Below are positions 28,024-37,535 of a stretch of 64,000 bases of DNA, one piece after another; the first letter of the stretch is position 1; the number at the start of each line of letters is the position of its first letter. The notes below the pieces were generated by a model. The model had not been told where the DNA came from, did no database searches, and worked only from the letters and a program-made list of their open reading frames with translations. Location of the stretch: NCBI RefSeq assembly GCF_033304615.1, contig NZ_CP129118.1:1174001-1238000 (forward strand), written 5' to 3'. This DNA is from Sporosarcina oncorhynchi. Lineage in GTDB: Bacteria; Bacillota; Bacilli; Bacillales_A; Planococcaceae. A program made the position numbers and the translations under genes.

Positions 28024-28060
28024 AAAACGCTGGCCGATGACGAATCGGACAGCGTTTTTA
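28024..28060. terminator. Bidirectional terminator between ald and the peptidase gene
   Basis: AAAAACGCTG(G)CCGAT pairs with ATCGGACAGCGTTTTT. Confidence 0.85.
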
Positions 28061-29158
28061 TTATGCTTTGATAATCTTTAATTCTTTCGGGAACTTAGTA
28101 AGCACTTCGACGCCATCTGCTGTTACGACAACATCGTCTTCGATTCTGACTCCCGTGATGTCGGGATGATAGATGCCGGGTTCGATTGTGAATACCATGC
28201 CTTCTTGCATTTCCATCTCATTCGTTCCAGTGATGGAAGGGAACTCGTGAACTGAGATACCGAGACCGTGTCCTAGGCGATGCGTGAAGTACTCTCCGTA
28301 TCCTGCATCTGTAATGATGTCTCTAGCAGCTTTATCTAGATCCATCGCTCTTACCCCTGGTCGCACAAGGTCAATTGCGGCTTGTTCCGCTTTTTTTACA
28401 GTTTCATAGATTTCACGCTGTTCCTCTGAAGGTTCACCGAACGCAACAGTTCTAGTAATATCTGAACAGTAGCCTTCATAGACGACACCTAAATCGAACA
28501 GAATGAAGTCGCCTTTTTGGATCTTTCGTTCGCCGGGAGTCCCGTGTGGAGATGCGGTTTTTGGACCTGATAATACCATTGTGTCAAAGGACATCTTCTC
28601 CGCGCCCATGCGTTTCATTTCAAATTCAATTGCCATAAGGATTTCAAGTTCCGATTTACCTTCCGCAATTTCTTTACAACCGACTTCAATGGCATGATCT
28701 GCTAATTCAGCTGCTTTACGTAACTTGATAAGTTCATCTTCGCTTTTGATTTTTCTCATATCGTTCAGCTGTTCGTCGAGACGAGGGAATTCTGCATTTT
28801 TGAACAGTTTCTCCATGCGTTCCAGTCTCTCGACAGTCAAATGTGATTTTTCAATTGCGATCTTGTTAAAATCAATGCCCCTTTTTGAAGCCGCAGCAGC
28901 AAAAACTTCCCATGCATCATCCGTATCTTCGTGACCGACAGCTTCAAATGTCCAACCACTCGCTTTCAAGTCAGGCACTTCCATTAATGGACAGATGACA
29001 AATGGTTCTGCGTCTTTAAAAATCATGACACCTAACAGGCGTTCATGTGGGTCACTTTTGAAACCAGATACATAAAACACATTATCGGGCGTCGTGATGA
29101 ATGCCGCATCTACATCGTTCTTTTGTAAAAAGTGCTGTATTTCTTTAACTTTTTCCAT
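28061..29158 (-). CDS. M24-family Xaa-Pro dipeptidase (PepQ-like)
   Basis: Dimetal peptidase that releases the residue before proline. N-terminal creatinase-like domain (residues 1-130), then the pita-bread domain with all metal ligands: FDLGVVYEGYCSDITRTV (two Asp), HRLGHGLGISVHE (His), TIEPGIY (Glu) and VRIEDDVVV (Glu). 365 residues from the ATG at 29158, which has AGGAGG seven bases upstream. It lies between ald and ytkL as in Bacillus (ytkP region). Confidence 0.9.
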   Translation of the reverse strand: MEKVKEIQHFLQKNDVDAAFITTPDNVFYVSGFKSDPHERLLGVMIFKDAEPFVICPLMEVPDLKASGWTFEAVGHEDTDDAWEVFAAAASKRGIDFNKIAIEKSHLTVERLERMEKLFKNAEFPRLDEQLNDMRKIKSEDELIKLRKAAELADHAIEVGCKEIAEGKSELEILMAIEFEMKRMGAEKMSFDTMVLSGPKTASPHGTPGERKIQKGDFILFDLGVVYEGYCSDITRTVAFGEPSEEQREIYETVKKAEQAAIDLVRPGVRAMDLDKAARDIITDAGYGEYFTHRLGHGLGISVHEFPSITGTNEMEMQEGMVFTIEPGIYHPDITGVRIEDDVVVTADGVEVLTKFPKELKIIKA

Positions 29159-29262
29159 GATATAACCTCCTGTTTGCATATTGCAATCATATCAAAAAAG
29201 AGGGTTTTATGGTTGGATAACGAACTATGTTAAACAGAAGATAAAATTGGAGGGGCTTATAG

Positions 29263-29943
29263 ATGAAAATATCTTATCATGGACATTCAATTGTAAAAAT
29301 CGAGACGGGTGGTAAGACAATTCTTATAGATCCGTTCATTACGGGCAATAAATTAACGGATTTGAAAGTAGAAGAACAATCTCCCGACATCATTTTATTG
29401 ACGCATGGCCATAATGATCATGTTGGAGATACTATGGAAATTGCGAAAAGATGCAATCCCTTAATCGTTGCGCCTAATGAATTGGCAGTCTATCTTGGTT
29501 GGCAGGGCTTTGAAACACATGGGATGAATATTGGGGGAGCCAAGGAATTCGATTTTGGAACTGTCAAATTCACACAAGCTTTTCATAGTTCGTCATATAC
29601 GACAGACAACAACGACATTATTTATACAGGTATGCCGGCAGGAATTCTATTTACTGCAGAAGGGAAAACAATCTATCATGCAGGGGATACGTCTCTATTC
29701 ATGGATATGGAAATGATCGGGAAGCGTCATCCGATAGATGTCGCATTTCTGCCGATTGGGGATAACTTTACAATGGGGCCAGAAGATGCAGCATATGCTG
29801 TGAAATTATTGAAACCCAAACTTGCGGTTCCTGTTCATTTTAATACGTTCCCACCAATTGAACAAAATCCCGATATGTTCAAAGAGATGGTTACGGATCA
29901 TGAAGTGCGCATAATGAAAGCCGGAGAATCAGTTGAATTGTGA
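29263..29943 (+). CDS. Metal-dependent hydrolase, UPF0173 (YtkL)
   Basis: Metallo-beta-lactamase fold, 226 residues. Metal ligands: [10 protein letters not shown] (HxHxDH), YHAGDTSLF (Asp) and VPVHFNT (His). The start [25 protein letters not shown] is typical of the family. The substrate is not known. GGAGGGGC precedes the ATG. Confidence 0.9.
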   Translation: MKISYHGHSIVKIETGGKTILIDPFITGNKLTDLKVEEQSPDIILLTHGHNDHVGDTMEIAKRCNPLIVAPNELAVYLGWQGFETHGMNIGGAKEFDFGTVKFTQAFHSSSYTTDNNDIIYTGMPAGILFTAEGKTIYHAGDTSLFMDMEMIGKRHPIDVAFLPIGDNFTMGPEDAAYAVKLLKPKLAVPVHFNTFPPIEQNPDMFKEMVTDHEVRIMKAGESVEL

Positions 29944-30042
29944 CTGCGATTACAGCTTAAAAAGAAGTAGGCATCTCCTTTACGCCATTCGTGTCAATAT
30001 ATGATAAAATAAGGATAGGCACTAAGAGAAAAAGGTGAAGAG

Positions 30043-31350
30043 ATGTCGACAAAACATGAGTTGATATTACGGTATATAGAAAGCTTAGCCGTCGGAGAAA
30101 AAATTTCAGTGCGGCAAGTGGCTAGAGCTTTATCGGTTAGCGAAGGGACAGCGTATCGCGCCATTAAGGAAGCTGAAAACCAAAAACTAGTCAATACGAT
30201 TGAACGTGTAGGGACAATCCGGATTGAGAAGAAGAAGAAAGAGAATATCGAAAGACTGACATTCGCAGAAGTCGTCAATATTGTCGATGGTGTCGTACTT
30301 GGTGGACGAGACGGATTACATAAGACATTGACGAAATTTGTCATCGGAGCGATGCAACTGGATGATATGAGACGCTATATAGACGCAGGTAGTTTGCTAA
30401 TCGTTGGAAACCGGCAGCAAGCCCACGAACTCGCATTGAGCGCAGGGGCCGCCGTACTCGTGACGGGTGGATTTGATGCTGCGGATGAAGCAAAGAAGTT
30501 AGCGAATGAACTGAATTTACCTATTATATCCTCTAGTTATGATTCGTTCACTGTTGCAACAATGTTGAACAGGGCGATTTACGACCAAATGATTGAAAAA
30601 GAAATTCTCCTTGTAGAAGATATAGTGACACCTCTTGAGGAAACAATTACCTTCTTGCCCGATGATGATGTAGCTTATTTCAATCAAGTGAACCGTAAAA
30701 CGTCCCACTCAGGCTATCCAGTCATCGAGAAGAACGGCAAACTTATAGGAATTGTTACTTCGAGGGATGCAGTCGGAAAGCATGAAAATGAGACAATCGG
30801 GAAAGTGATGACGCCTCATCCGATAACAGTAGATCCGAAAACAAGTGTCGCTTCTGCAGGTCACAGTATGATTTGGGAAGGGCTGGATTTATTACCAGTC
30901 GTTGGTGAAAATGGTCTCTTAGGAGGCATCATTAGCAGGCAGGATGTCTTGAAAGCTTTTCAGATGGCACAACGACAGCCTCAACAAGGCGAGAAAATTG
31001 ATGATATTGTCATAAGCCAAATGAAAGCCGTGCCCGATCAGCCGCAAAACATTGAATTTACAGTTGCCCCGCAAATGACGAACCAGTTTGGTTCCTTATC
31101 TTACGGTGCATTGACAACGCTTTTGACGGAAGTTGGAAATCGTGCAATAAAAATGCGGAAACGGGGAGAAAGTGTTCCCGAAAACATGACGATTTACTTC
31201 ATTAAACATGTCCAGCTGGGGAGTACAATTATCGTGGAGCCGAGAATCCTTCAAATGAGCAGGCGTTTCGTGAAAGTGGATTTTGATCTCTTTTCCGAAT
31301 CAGAATTGATTGCCAAAGCGATGGTCATGTATCAATTGTTCGAACGATAA
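30043..31350 (+). CDS. DRTGG/CBS/hotdog regulator-like protein (YtoI)
   Basis: Multi-domain cytoplasmic protein of 435 residues. An N-terminal helix-turn-helix (QVARALSVSEGTAYRAIKEAE, about 25-45) is followed by a DRTGG domain, two CBS domains (VTPLEETITFLPDDDV to VGENGLLGGIISRQDVL, about 195-310) and a C-terminal MaoC/thioesterase-like hotdog fold with NQFGSLSYGALTTLLTEVG. CBS and DRTGG domains usually bind adenine nucleotides, so a ligand-controlled regulator or enzyme is likely. Its function is unknown in B. subtilis too. Confidence 0.88.
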   Translation: MSTKHELILRYIESLAVGEKISVRQVARALSVSEGTAYRAIKEAENQKLVNTIERVGTIRIEKKKKENIERLTFAEVVNIVDGVVLGGRDGLHKTLTKFVIGAMQLDDMRRYIDAGSLLIVGNRQQAHELALSAGAAVLVTGGFDAADEAKKLANELNLPIISSSYDSFTVATMLNRAIYDQMIEKEILLVEDIVTPLEETITFLPDDDVAYFNQVNRKTSHSGYPVIEKNGKLIGIVTSRDAVGKHENETIGKVMTPHPITVDPKTSVASAGHSMIWEGLDLLPVVGENGLLGGIISRQDVLKAFQMAQRQPQQGEKIDDIVISQMKAVPDQPQNIEFTVAPQMTNQFGSLSYGALTTLLTEVGNRAIKMRKRGESVPENMTIYFIKHVQLGSTIIVEPRILQMSRRFVKVDFDLFSESELIAKAMVMYQLFER

Positions 31351-31352
31351 AA

Positions 31353-31386
31353 AAACTGATGAGGATGCTACTCCTCATCAGTTTGT
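31353..31386. terminator. Bidirectional terminator between ytoI and ytpI
   Basis: AACTGATGAGG and CCTCATCAGTTT pair; the stem extends into the ytpI 3' end. Confidence 0.8.
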
Positions 31387-31698
31387 GTTAAGTTCTGTTT
31401 CTTCGTCGATAAATTGCTTGTAATGCTTCGAAGCTTTAAAATTATACATAATGACATAGCCGCCAAACAGTATGAACAAGGCGCCAACAACATAAGTTAT
31501 ACTTCCATTTAGAAGAACGAGTTGGTTAATGCCGAAGAAGAAAAGTAGTGTCCCCAGATAGATACCTGCCTGGCTCGCGAACAATTTCTTCCTGATCGGA
31601 AATACTTGACTTGTTCTGAATTGCCGAGTTTTAAAATAGAAGTAAAACACACCTGATGCGATAATGAAAAATACGAGAAAGAAATTGAGTGTTTTCAT
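31378..31698 (-). CDS. YtpI-family small membrane protein
   Basis: 106 residues with three hydrophobic segments (about 3-20, 41-60 and 64-83) and a charged tail. The family has no known function. The ATG at 31698 has GGAGG eight bases upstream; the open frame extends six codons further. It is convergent with ytoI and divergent from nrnA, in the same order as in Bacillus. Confidence 0.8.
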   Translation of the reverse strand: MKTLNFFLVFFIIASGVFYFYFKTRQFRTSQVFPIRKKLFASQAGIYLGTLLFFFGINQLVLLNGSITYVVGALFILFGGYVIMYNFKASKHYKQFIDEETELNTN

Positions 31699-31791
31699 TT
31701 TAAGAGCCTCCATCAAAGAACTTGTTCCTATTGTAGCGGCTTTCTAAAAGGAATGCGAACAGAAATCATTGACTAGTGGAGGAAAACGACA

Positions 31792-32733
31792 ATGAAAAGA
31801 CAAATCATCGACACAATTGAAAAATACGATAAGATTATCATCCATCGTCATGTTAGACCAGATCCTGATGCATACGGATCCCAAGTTGGTCTAAAAGAAT
31901 TAATTAAAACTAATTATCCAAATAAGCAGGTTTTCGCTTCCGGTACACACGACGAACTGCTTAATTATCTTGCGAAACAAGATGAATTGACGAAAGAGGA
32001 TTACAGTGGAGCATTGGTCATTGTGACGGATACGGGCAATACGGAAAGAATTGATGCCGATTTTTACAAAGAGGGAAGCTATATTATAAAAATCGACCAT
32101 CACCCAAATGTCGACCCTTACGGCGATCTTAAGTGGGTGGATACGGATTCAAGTTCAACGTCGGAAATGATCTACGAATTATTTTTAGAAGGACAACAGC
32201 ATAGCGGTTGGAAGATGTCTGATACAGCTGCACGTCTTCTATTTGCCGGCATCGTCGGTGACACAGGCAGGTTCATTTTTCCGAGTGCTACTGTTCGTAC
32301 TTTTGAAATTGCGGGTGAACTTATCAAGTATGATTTTGATCGCACGAAACTGTTTGCTGATATGTACGAAGAAGATCGTCGAATCCTTCATCTAAAAGGG
32401 TATATTTATCAAAACTTCATCATGGATCAAAAAGGAATGGCTTACATTAAAATCAATCAAACGATTTTGAAGGAATTCAATGTTACGGCAAGTGAAACAT
32501 CGCAACTTGTCGGTGTACTTGGTGATGTACGGGGAATTTGTGCATGGGTAATCTTTGTGGAAGAAAAAGATCAAATCCGTGTCAGACTTCGTTCAAAAGG
32601 ACCTGTCATTAACGGTCTTGCGGCACAATATAACGGTGGTGGACATCCACTCGCTTCAGGAGCTTCGGTCTATAACTGGCATGAGGCGGACGAAATTATT
32701 GAAAAACTGAAAGTGTTATGTTCAACAAACTAA
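31792..32733 (+). CDS. nrnA: Oligoribonuclease / pAp phosphatase NrnA (YtqI)
   Basis: Degrades 2-5 nt RNA fragments and dephosphorylates 3'-phosphoadenosine 5'-phosphate. DHH motifs: HRHVRPDPDAYGSQ, VTDTGNTE, IDHHPNVDPYG; the C-terminal DHHA1 domain ends with YNGGGHPLASGASV. 313 residues. It is followed by dnaE with its start codon 20 bases downstream, as in Bacillus. Confidence 0.95.
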   Translation: MKRQIIDTIEKYDKIIIHRHVRPDPDAYGSQVGLKELIKTNYPNKQVFASGTHDELLNYLAKQDELTKEDYSGALVIVTDTGNTERIDADFYKEGSYIIKIDHHPNVDPYGDLKWVDTDSSSTSEMIYELFLEGQQHSGWKMSDTAARLLFAGIVGDTGRFIFPSATVRTFEIAGELIKYDFDRTKLFADMYEEDRRILHLKGYIYQNFIMDQKGMAYIKINQTILKEFNVTASETSQLVGVLGDVRGICAWVIFVEEKDQIRVRLRSKGPVINGLAAQYNGGGHPLASGASVYNWHEADEIIEKLKVLCSTN

Positions 32734-32752
32734 TTTGCAGGGGGGAATTACG

Positions 32753-35700
32753 TTGGTACTTGTCTATCCGCAAATAGTGACCGGCGCTGATCTCCTGCGC
32801 GGAATAATTAAGCTAGACCATTTAGCCCCACTTCTCACAAGAAGAGGGGCTAAAACTGTAGGTATTGTAAACTCCAGGATGTACGGTGTCCGCTCATTCT
32901 GCAAAACGATGAAAAAATACGGCATACATACAGCCATTGGACTTTCGATTCGTCTTGCTGTTGACGATGACCGAATCGTTTTACTATATGGCTACGCAAA
33001 GGATGATCGAGGGTATGAAAGTCTGCTGAAAATCAGCAGTGCCATTGCGATTGGCGAACAGGACACACTACCCTTGAAATGGTTGAAAGCTTATAGCGAG
33101 GGTTGCATTTTTATTTGCGCGACAACCGATGCTTCTTGGGAAAGATCGAGGGACAAAGAGACGATTGAACTGATAAAAGAAACGTGTGAAATGGTTTTCG
33201 TAGGCATCTCAAGAGCTGGCGGACTAAAGCATCCAGACGAAGAATTGATAGAAGGTATTGCAGCAGACGCGGGGTTGGAGATTACTGCTATACAAGAATC
33301 GAGGTATTTAACCAAAGAGGACACATTTGCGTATGATGTCGCCACAGCGATCAGGTCAGGTTATAAATTGAATGATCCGTCAAAACCTGTACAGGAAGCT
33401 GTCGATGCCTATTTGCCTACAGAAGAGGAATTCAATAAATGGTTTTCAGATCGGCCTGAGTGGATTGCTACGATGGCAGATATGTTGATGTCTTGTACTG
33501 CTGAACTGCCTCCAAGCCGAACATTGATGCCTGCATTTCCCGTTCCCGAGAATATGACAGCGGGTGAGATGCTAAGGGAACTTTGTGAAAAGGGCTTGAG
33601 CAGAAGACACGCACAAGCAGACCGTGAATATTCGGATCGGCTATCTTACGAATTAGACATAATCGATCAGATGGGTTTCTCGGATTATTTCCTGATTGTC
33701 GAAGATTTTATGACTTATTCAAGGAAACATGGCATTCTAACGGGACCTGGACGTGGTTCCTCAGCGGGGTCGCTCGTCGCTTTTGCACTCGGAATCACAG
33801 ATGTGGATCCGATAAAATACGGACTGATTTTCGAGAGATTCCTTAATCCTGGCAGGATTACAATGCCCGATATCGATATTGATTTTGCAGATAACCGCCG
33901 AGCAGAAGTCATTGAATATGTCGCTAGTAAATATGGGAAATCTCATGTGGCGCAAATTATTACGTTCGGAACATTATCGGCAAAATCCGTTGCACGGAAT
34001 GTAGCGCGCGTTTTTGATTTCTCAACGGAAGAAATGGCATTCATTTCAAAACAGATTAAAGAAGGGCAACATAAAGACTTAGAGGAGTCGGTTAGACGAT
34101 CGAAAGCATTACAGGATTGGATTGCCATCGATCCATTGCGCTCAAAGTGGCTACAAGCGGCTGTTGCTCTTGAAGGATTGCCGCGAAATGCGTCCACGCA
34201 CGCCGCGGGCATCATTCTTTCCCCTGTACCACTCGTTGAAGTAGTTCCTGTTCAACATGGTGGAGATGACCTCTATTTGACCCAATGGGCAATGGGGGAT
34301 GTGGAAGAGGTTGGCTTATTGAAAATGGACTTTCTTGGACTACGGAACTTAACATTATTAGACCGAATCAGCTCGATGATACAACATGATAAAAGAGTAA
34401 AGTTAAAGTTCGAAGATTTTCCGATGAATGATGAAAAGACGTACGAATTGTTTAGAAATGGTGATATGACGGGTGTTTTTCAATTTGAATCGGACGGTAT
34501 GAGAGATGCACTCCGTCTGATTAAGCCCGATGAATTCAAAGACCTTTACGCAATCAATGCTCTTTATCGACCGGGGCCTATGGAAAACATTGCACTCTAT
34601 AGCAGAAGGAAAAATGAAAACGAGAAAGTTAGATATATTCATCCACTACTGGAGCCGATTTTAAAGGAAACTGAGGGAATCATCGTCTATCAGGAGCAGA
34701 TTATGCAAATTGCCGTAAAGATTGCTGGCTTCACTATGGCAGAAGCCGATTTGCTCAGAAGGGCGGTCAGCAAGAAAAAGAGGGATGTTTTGCAGCGAGA
34801 GCGTGAGCATTTCGTGGAGAGTGCTGTGCACAATGGTTTTCCCGAAATTTCCGCAATGGAAATCTATGACTTAATCGTTAAATTCGCTGACTATGGATTC
34901 CCAAAAAGTCATGCTGTCGCCTATTCGTTAATTTCGTATCAGTTGGCATTCATCAAAGCGAATGAGCCAGTCTATTTCTATGCTGCATTATTGGCGATGG
35001 CAACTGGTAATCAGGAAAAAACAATGGAATTGATTCATGAAATCCGTTCAAAAGGGATTGTCGTTCTTCCGCCCTCTATCCAGAGGAGCAAATACTCAAC
35101 AGTTGTAGAAGGATCATCCATCCGAATTGGTCTTGGCGCTATCAAAGGAGTGACGCCTGCCTTCTATGAAATTATTAAAGAAGCAAGAACGTCCAAGCCT
35201 TGGCAAACGCTATTCGATTTTGCCGCAGCAATCGGGGGCGCTAATTTCTCTGAGAAAGCGATTCTCCCACTCGTTAAATCAGGGGCGTTGGACGACTTTG
35301 GCGAAAATCGTTCAGTGCTGCTCGCCTCAATTGACGCGGCAGCAAACCATGCAATGTTTGTAAGTCCTGAAGGGGATGATTTACTGCATGACATCATCTT
35401 CTCGATTGCACAGCCAAAGTATTCTCCGGGAGGCACGATGCCGCGTTTAGCAATGCTTGAATACGAACGAGAAGTGCTTGGGTTTTATTTATCCGAACAT
35501 CCTGCCGTTGAGATGAAGAAGATGGTCGGAGGTCATGCTGTCGACTTAGCAGAAATTCCTAAAGTGAAAGCGAGAACTTCAGTGAAAGTTGTTGGGCTAA
35601 TTCGGGAAATAAAACGAATTCGAACGAAAAAAGGAGAAGCGATGGCTTTTTTGACGCTTCAGGACGAAACAGGCGAATTATCATGCACGCTGTTCCCGAG

Positions 35701-35818
35701 AACCTATGCATTAGTGAACATGCATTTACAGGAGCTAACAATGGTTCAGCTAGAAGGAACGGTAGAGGACCGGAATGGGCAAATACAAATGCTTGTTCAG
35801 GAACTCATGAAGGTATAA
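32753..35818 (+). CDS. dnaE: DNA polymerase III alpha subunit DnaE, with degenerate PHP domain
   Basis: The second replicative polymerase of Firmicutes, extending primers on the lagging strand beside PolC. The palm has GPGRGSSAGSLVAFALG and the catalytic PDIDIDF (Asp triad). The helix-hairpin-helix and OB domains follow, ending in QMLVQELMKV. The PHP metal motifs are gone: where relatives have a VHLQVHSGYS-like strand this has VYPQIVTGAD, and (T)DDH is VNS. At 1021 residues it is nearly 100 shorter than B. subtilis DnaE. The start is a TTG at 32753 with GGGGGG upstream; the frame is open to a TTG at 32735. Confidence 0.93.
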   Translation: MVLVYPQIVTGADLLRGIIKLDHLAPLLTRRGAKTVGIVNSRMYGVRSFCKTMKKYGIHTAIGLSIRLAVDDDRIVLLYGYAKDDRGYESLLKISSAIAIGEQDTLPLKWLKAYSEGCIFICATTDASWERSRDKETIELIKETCEMVFVGISRAGGLKHPDEELIEGIAADAGLEITAIQESRYLTKEDTFAYDVATAIRSGYKLNDPSKPVQEAVDAYLPTEEEFNKWFSDRPEWIATMADMLMSCTAELPPSRTLMPAFPVPENMTAGEMLRELCEKGLSRRHAQADREYSDRLSYELDIIDQMGFSDYFLIVEDFMTYSRKHGILTGPGRGSSAGSLVAFALGITDVDPIKYGLIFERFLNPGRITMPDIDIDFADNRRAEVIEYVASKYGKSHVAQIITFGTLSAKSVARNVARVFDFSTEEMAFISKQIKEGQHKDLEESVRRSKALQDWIAIDPLRSKWLQAAVALEGLPRNASTHAAGIILSPVPLVEVVPVQHGGDDLYLTQWAMGDVEEVGLLKMDFLGLRNLTLLDRISSMIQHDKRVKLKFEDFPMNDEKTYELFRNGDMTGVFQFESDGMRDALRLIKPDEFKDLYAINALYRPGPMENIALYSRRKNENEKVRYIHPLLEPILKETEGIIVYQEQIMQIAVKIAGFTMAEADLLRRAVSKKKRDVLQREREHFVESAVHNGFPEISAMEIYDLIVKFADYGFPKSHAVAYSLISYQLAFIKANEPVYFYAALLAMATGNQEKTMELIHEIRSKGIVVLPPSIQRSKYSTVVEGSSIRIGLGAIKGVTPAFYEIIKEARTSKPWQTLFDFAAAIGGANFSEKAILPLVKSGALDDFGENRSVLLASIDAAANHAMFVSPEGDDLLHDIIFSIAQPKYSPGGTMPRLAMLEYEREVLGFYLSEHPAVEMKKMVGGHAVDLAEIPKVKARTSVKVVGLIREIKRIRTKKGEAMAFLTLQDETGELSCTLFPRTYALVNMHLQELTMVQLEGTVEDRNGQIQMLVQELMKV

Positions 35819-35822
35819 TGTC

Positions 35823-35911
35823 AAACTGTCTGCAAGATGAAGCATACGGATTTATGAGGTTCTAACTAGATCTCACTCCCGATTGTTCAATCTTGCAAGA
35901 CGGTTTTTTGA
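35823..35911 (+). terminator. Probable terminator of dnaE, long loop
   Basis: AACTGTCTGCAAGAT (35823-35837) pairs with ATCTTGCAAGACGGTT, about 50 bases later, followed by TTTTTT. The loop is long and the stem has one mismatch. Confidence 0.5.
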
Positions 35912-35937
35912 TTTCAGTTAACAAAAAAAGATTACAC

Positions 35938-35966
35938 TTTACGGTCGCCCCACTTTTCTGTATGCT
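35938..35966 (+). promoter_or_regulatory. Promoter of the gntR-accDA genes
   Basis: TTTACG (35938-35943), 17 bp, TATGCT (35961-35966); the start would fall near 35973, directly at the operator. Confidence 0.5.
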
Positions 35967-35976
35967 TGTAGATAGC

Positions 35977-35991
35977 AGTGGTCTGACCACT
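35977..35991 (+). promoter_or_regulatory. GntR/FadR-type operator
   Basis: AGTGGTCTGACCACT is a perfect inverted repeat around one base. It contains TGGTnnnACCA, the recognised half-site form for FadR-subfamily GntR regulators. It lies 32 bp before the gntR start and just after the inferred promoter, so binding would block transcription of gntR-accD-accA. Confidence 0.75.
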
Positions 35992-36023
35992 TTTTAATAA
36001 TGAAACTTTAAAGGGGCACCGCA

Positions 36024-36668
36024 ATGCAAACGACAAAACCGTCATCTAAGATGTTTCTTGATATTGTTGAAGAACTGAAGTTGATGATTAAGGCGGAAGG
36101 CATCACTGTGGGTGATAAATTGCCATCCGAACGAGTCTTGGCTGAACGTCTGCAAGTGGGACGATCTACAATCCGTGAAGCACTGAGAAGCTTGGAGTTG
36201 TTGGGGCTCATAGAGACCCGTCGTGGTGAAGGTACTTTTCTCGCTGACTTTAAGAAGCATCAGCTCGTGGAAGTGTTATCTACATTTATCATGCAGCAAC
36301 CGAACGCCGAAGTGGATGTAAAGAGAACAAGAGTCATTCACGAGAGAGCGGCAATCATAGAAATATGCACGGATTCCAGGAAACGAGATTTGCCCGTCTG
36401 GAGAAGTCTTCTGTTGAAAATAGCAGATGAAGGCACCGTACTTCGGGAAGATATTATGCGAGAAATGATTGTTGCGACAGACAACCGACTATCGTTGAAA
36501 GTATGGTTCCTGTTGAAACAGTATAGCAAAGTACCTTACGATGAAATGACGAGTGAAAAGGAACATGGCATGCTTATAGCACTTTTAGAAAACATTATTT
36601 CCGGCCATGGTCCAGAAGCAATCGAATCTTATGATTGTTGGATTCAAGTAATTGAGGGGGTAGAATGA
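36024..36668 (+). CDS. GntR-family regulator (FadR subfamily) upstream of accDA
   Basis: 214 residues. The N-terminal winged helix is clear (VGDKLPSERVLAERLQVGRSTIREALRSLELLGLIETRRGEGTFL, about 32-76). The rest is a helical effector domain of FCD type, though short and poor in the usual metal-binding His residues. It ends directly before accD, and an operator lies in its own leader, so it most likely controls itself and malonyl-CoA synthesis. The ligand is unknown. In B. subtilis this place holds malic enzyme ytsJ; the swap is a lineage difference. Confidence 0.85.
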   Translation: MQTTKPSSKMFLDIVEELKLMIKAEGITVGDKLPSERVLAERLQVGRSTIREALRSLELLGLIETRRGEGTFLADFKKHQLVEVLSTFIMQQPNAEVDVKRTRVIHERAAIIEICTDSRKRDLPVWRSLLLKIADEGTVLREDIMREMIVATDNRLSLKVWFLLKQYSKVPYDEMTSEKEHGMLIALLENIISGHGPEAIESYDCWIQVIEGVE

Positions 36669-37535
36669 ATGATGATTCGAGAGTTGTTTAAGAAAAACAA
36701 AAAAACGATTACGATGCCTTCTGAAAAGGCGAAAAACGATGTGCCAGAAGGAATCATGACAAAATGTCCTGAATGCAGACAAATCATATTGACGAAAGAT
36801 CTTATGAAAACAGGGAAAGTTTGCCCGAAATGTGATCATCATTTCAAAATGACCGCGTGGGAGCGCGTAGAATTGCTATTTGATGAAGGTACATTTGAAT
36901 CTATGGACAATCACTTAAAAACTGAGAATCCGTTAAATTTTCCATCCTATACAGAAAAGGTTCAAGCGGATGCGAAAAAAACTGGCCTGAATGAAGCCGT
37001 GCTGACAGGAATCGGAAAAATTGGCGATTGCGAAGTGGCGGTAGCCATCATGGATTCACATTTCCGAATGGGTTCCATGGGATCTGTCGTAGGAGAAAAG
37101 ATTACCCGTGCAGTTGAAAAAGCGACGCAAATGAAAATACCTGTCATCATTTTTTCGGCAAGTGGTGGGGCGCGGATGCAAGAAGGTGTGCTTTCATTAA
37201 TGCAAATGGCGAAAACAAGTGTTGCATTAAAACGTCATGCTGACAAAGGATTGTTATATATTTCAGTTATGACCTATCCGACGACAGGCGGTGTATCCGC
37301 AAGTTTTGCATCGGTTGGCGATATCAATTTAGCCGAACCGAAAGCACTAATTGGTTTTGCAGGAAGAAGAGTCATTGAACAGACAGTCCGTGAAAAGTTA
37401 CCTGAGAATTTTCAGACTGCTGAATTCTTGATGGATCACGGTCAAGTAGATGCAGTTATTCATCGAGGCGAATTGACCGAAACGCTTTCAAAACTGCTGA
37501 GATTGCATGTAAGGGAGGGCAACGGACATGAGTAA
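36669..37535 (+). CDS. accD: Acetyl-CoA carboxylase carboxyltransferase beta
   Basis: With AccA forms the carboxyltransferase that makes malonyl-CoA for fatty acid synthesis. N-terminal zinc ribbon CPECRQ...CPKCDHHF, then the crotonase-like core with [18 protein letters not shown] and [12 protein letters not shown]. 288 residues. It begins one base after the gntR stop and overlaps accA by eight bases, so all three are one operon. Two adjacent ATG codons (36669, 36672) are possible starts. Confidence 0.96.
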   Translation: MMIRELFKKNKKTITMPSEKAKNDVPEGIMTKCPECRQIILTKDLMKTGKVCPKCDHHFKMTAWERVELLFDEGTFESMDNHLKTENPLNFPSYTEKVQADAKKTGLNEAVLTGIGKIGDCEVAVAIMDSHFRMGSMGSVVGEKITRAVEKATQMKIPVIIFSASGGARMQEGVLSLMQMAKTSVALKRHADKGLLYISVMTYPTTGGVSASFASVGDINLAEPKALIGFAGRRVIEQTVREKLPENFQTAEFLMDHGQVDAVIHRGELTETLSKLLRLHVREGNGHE

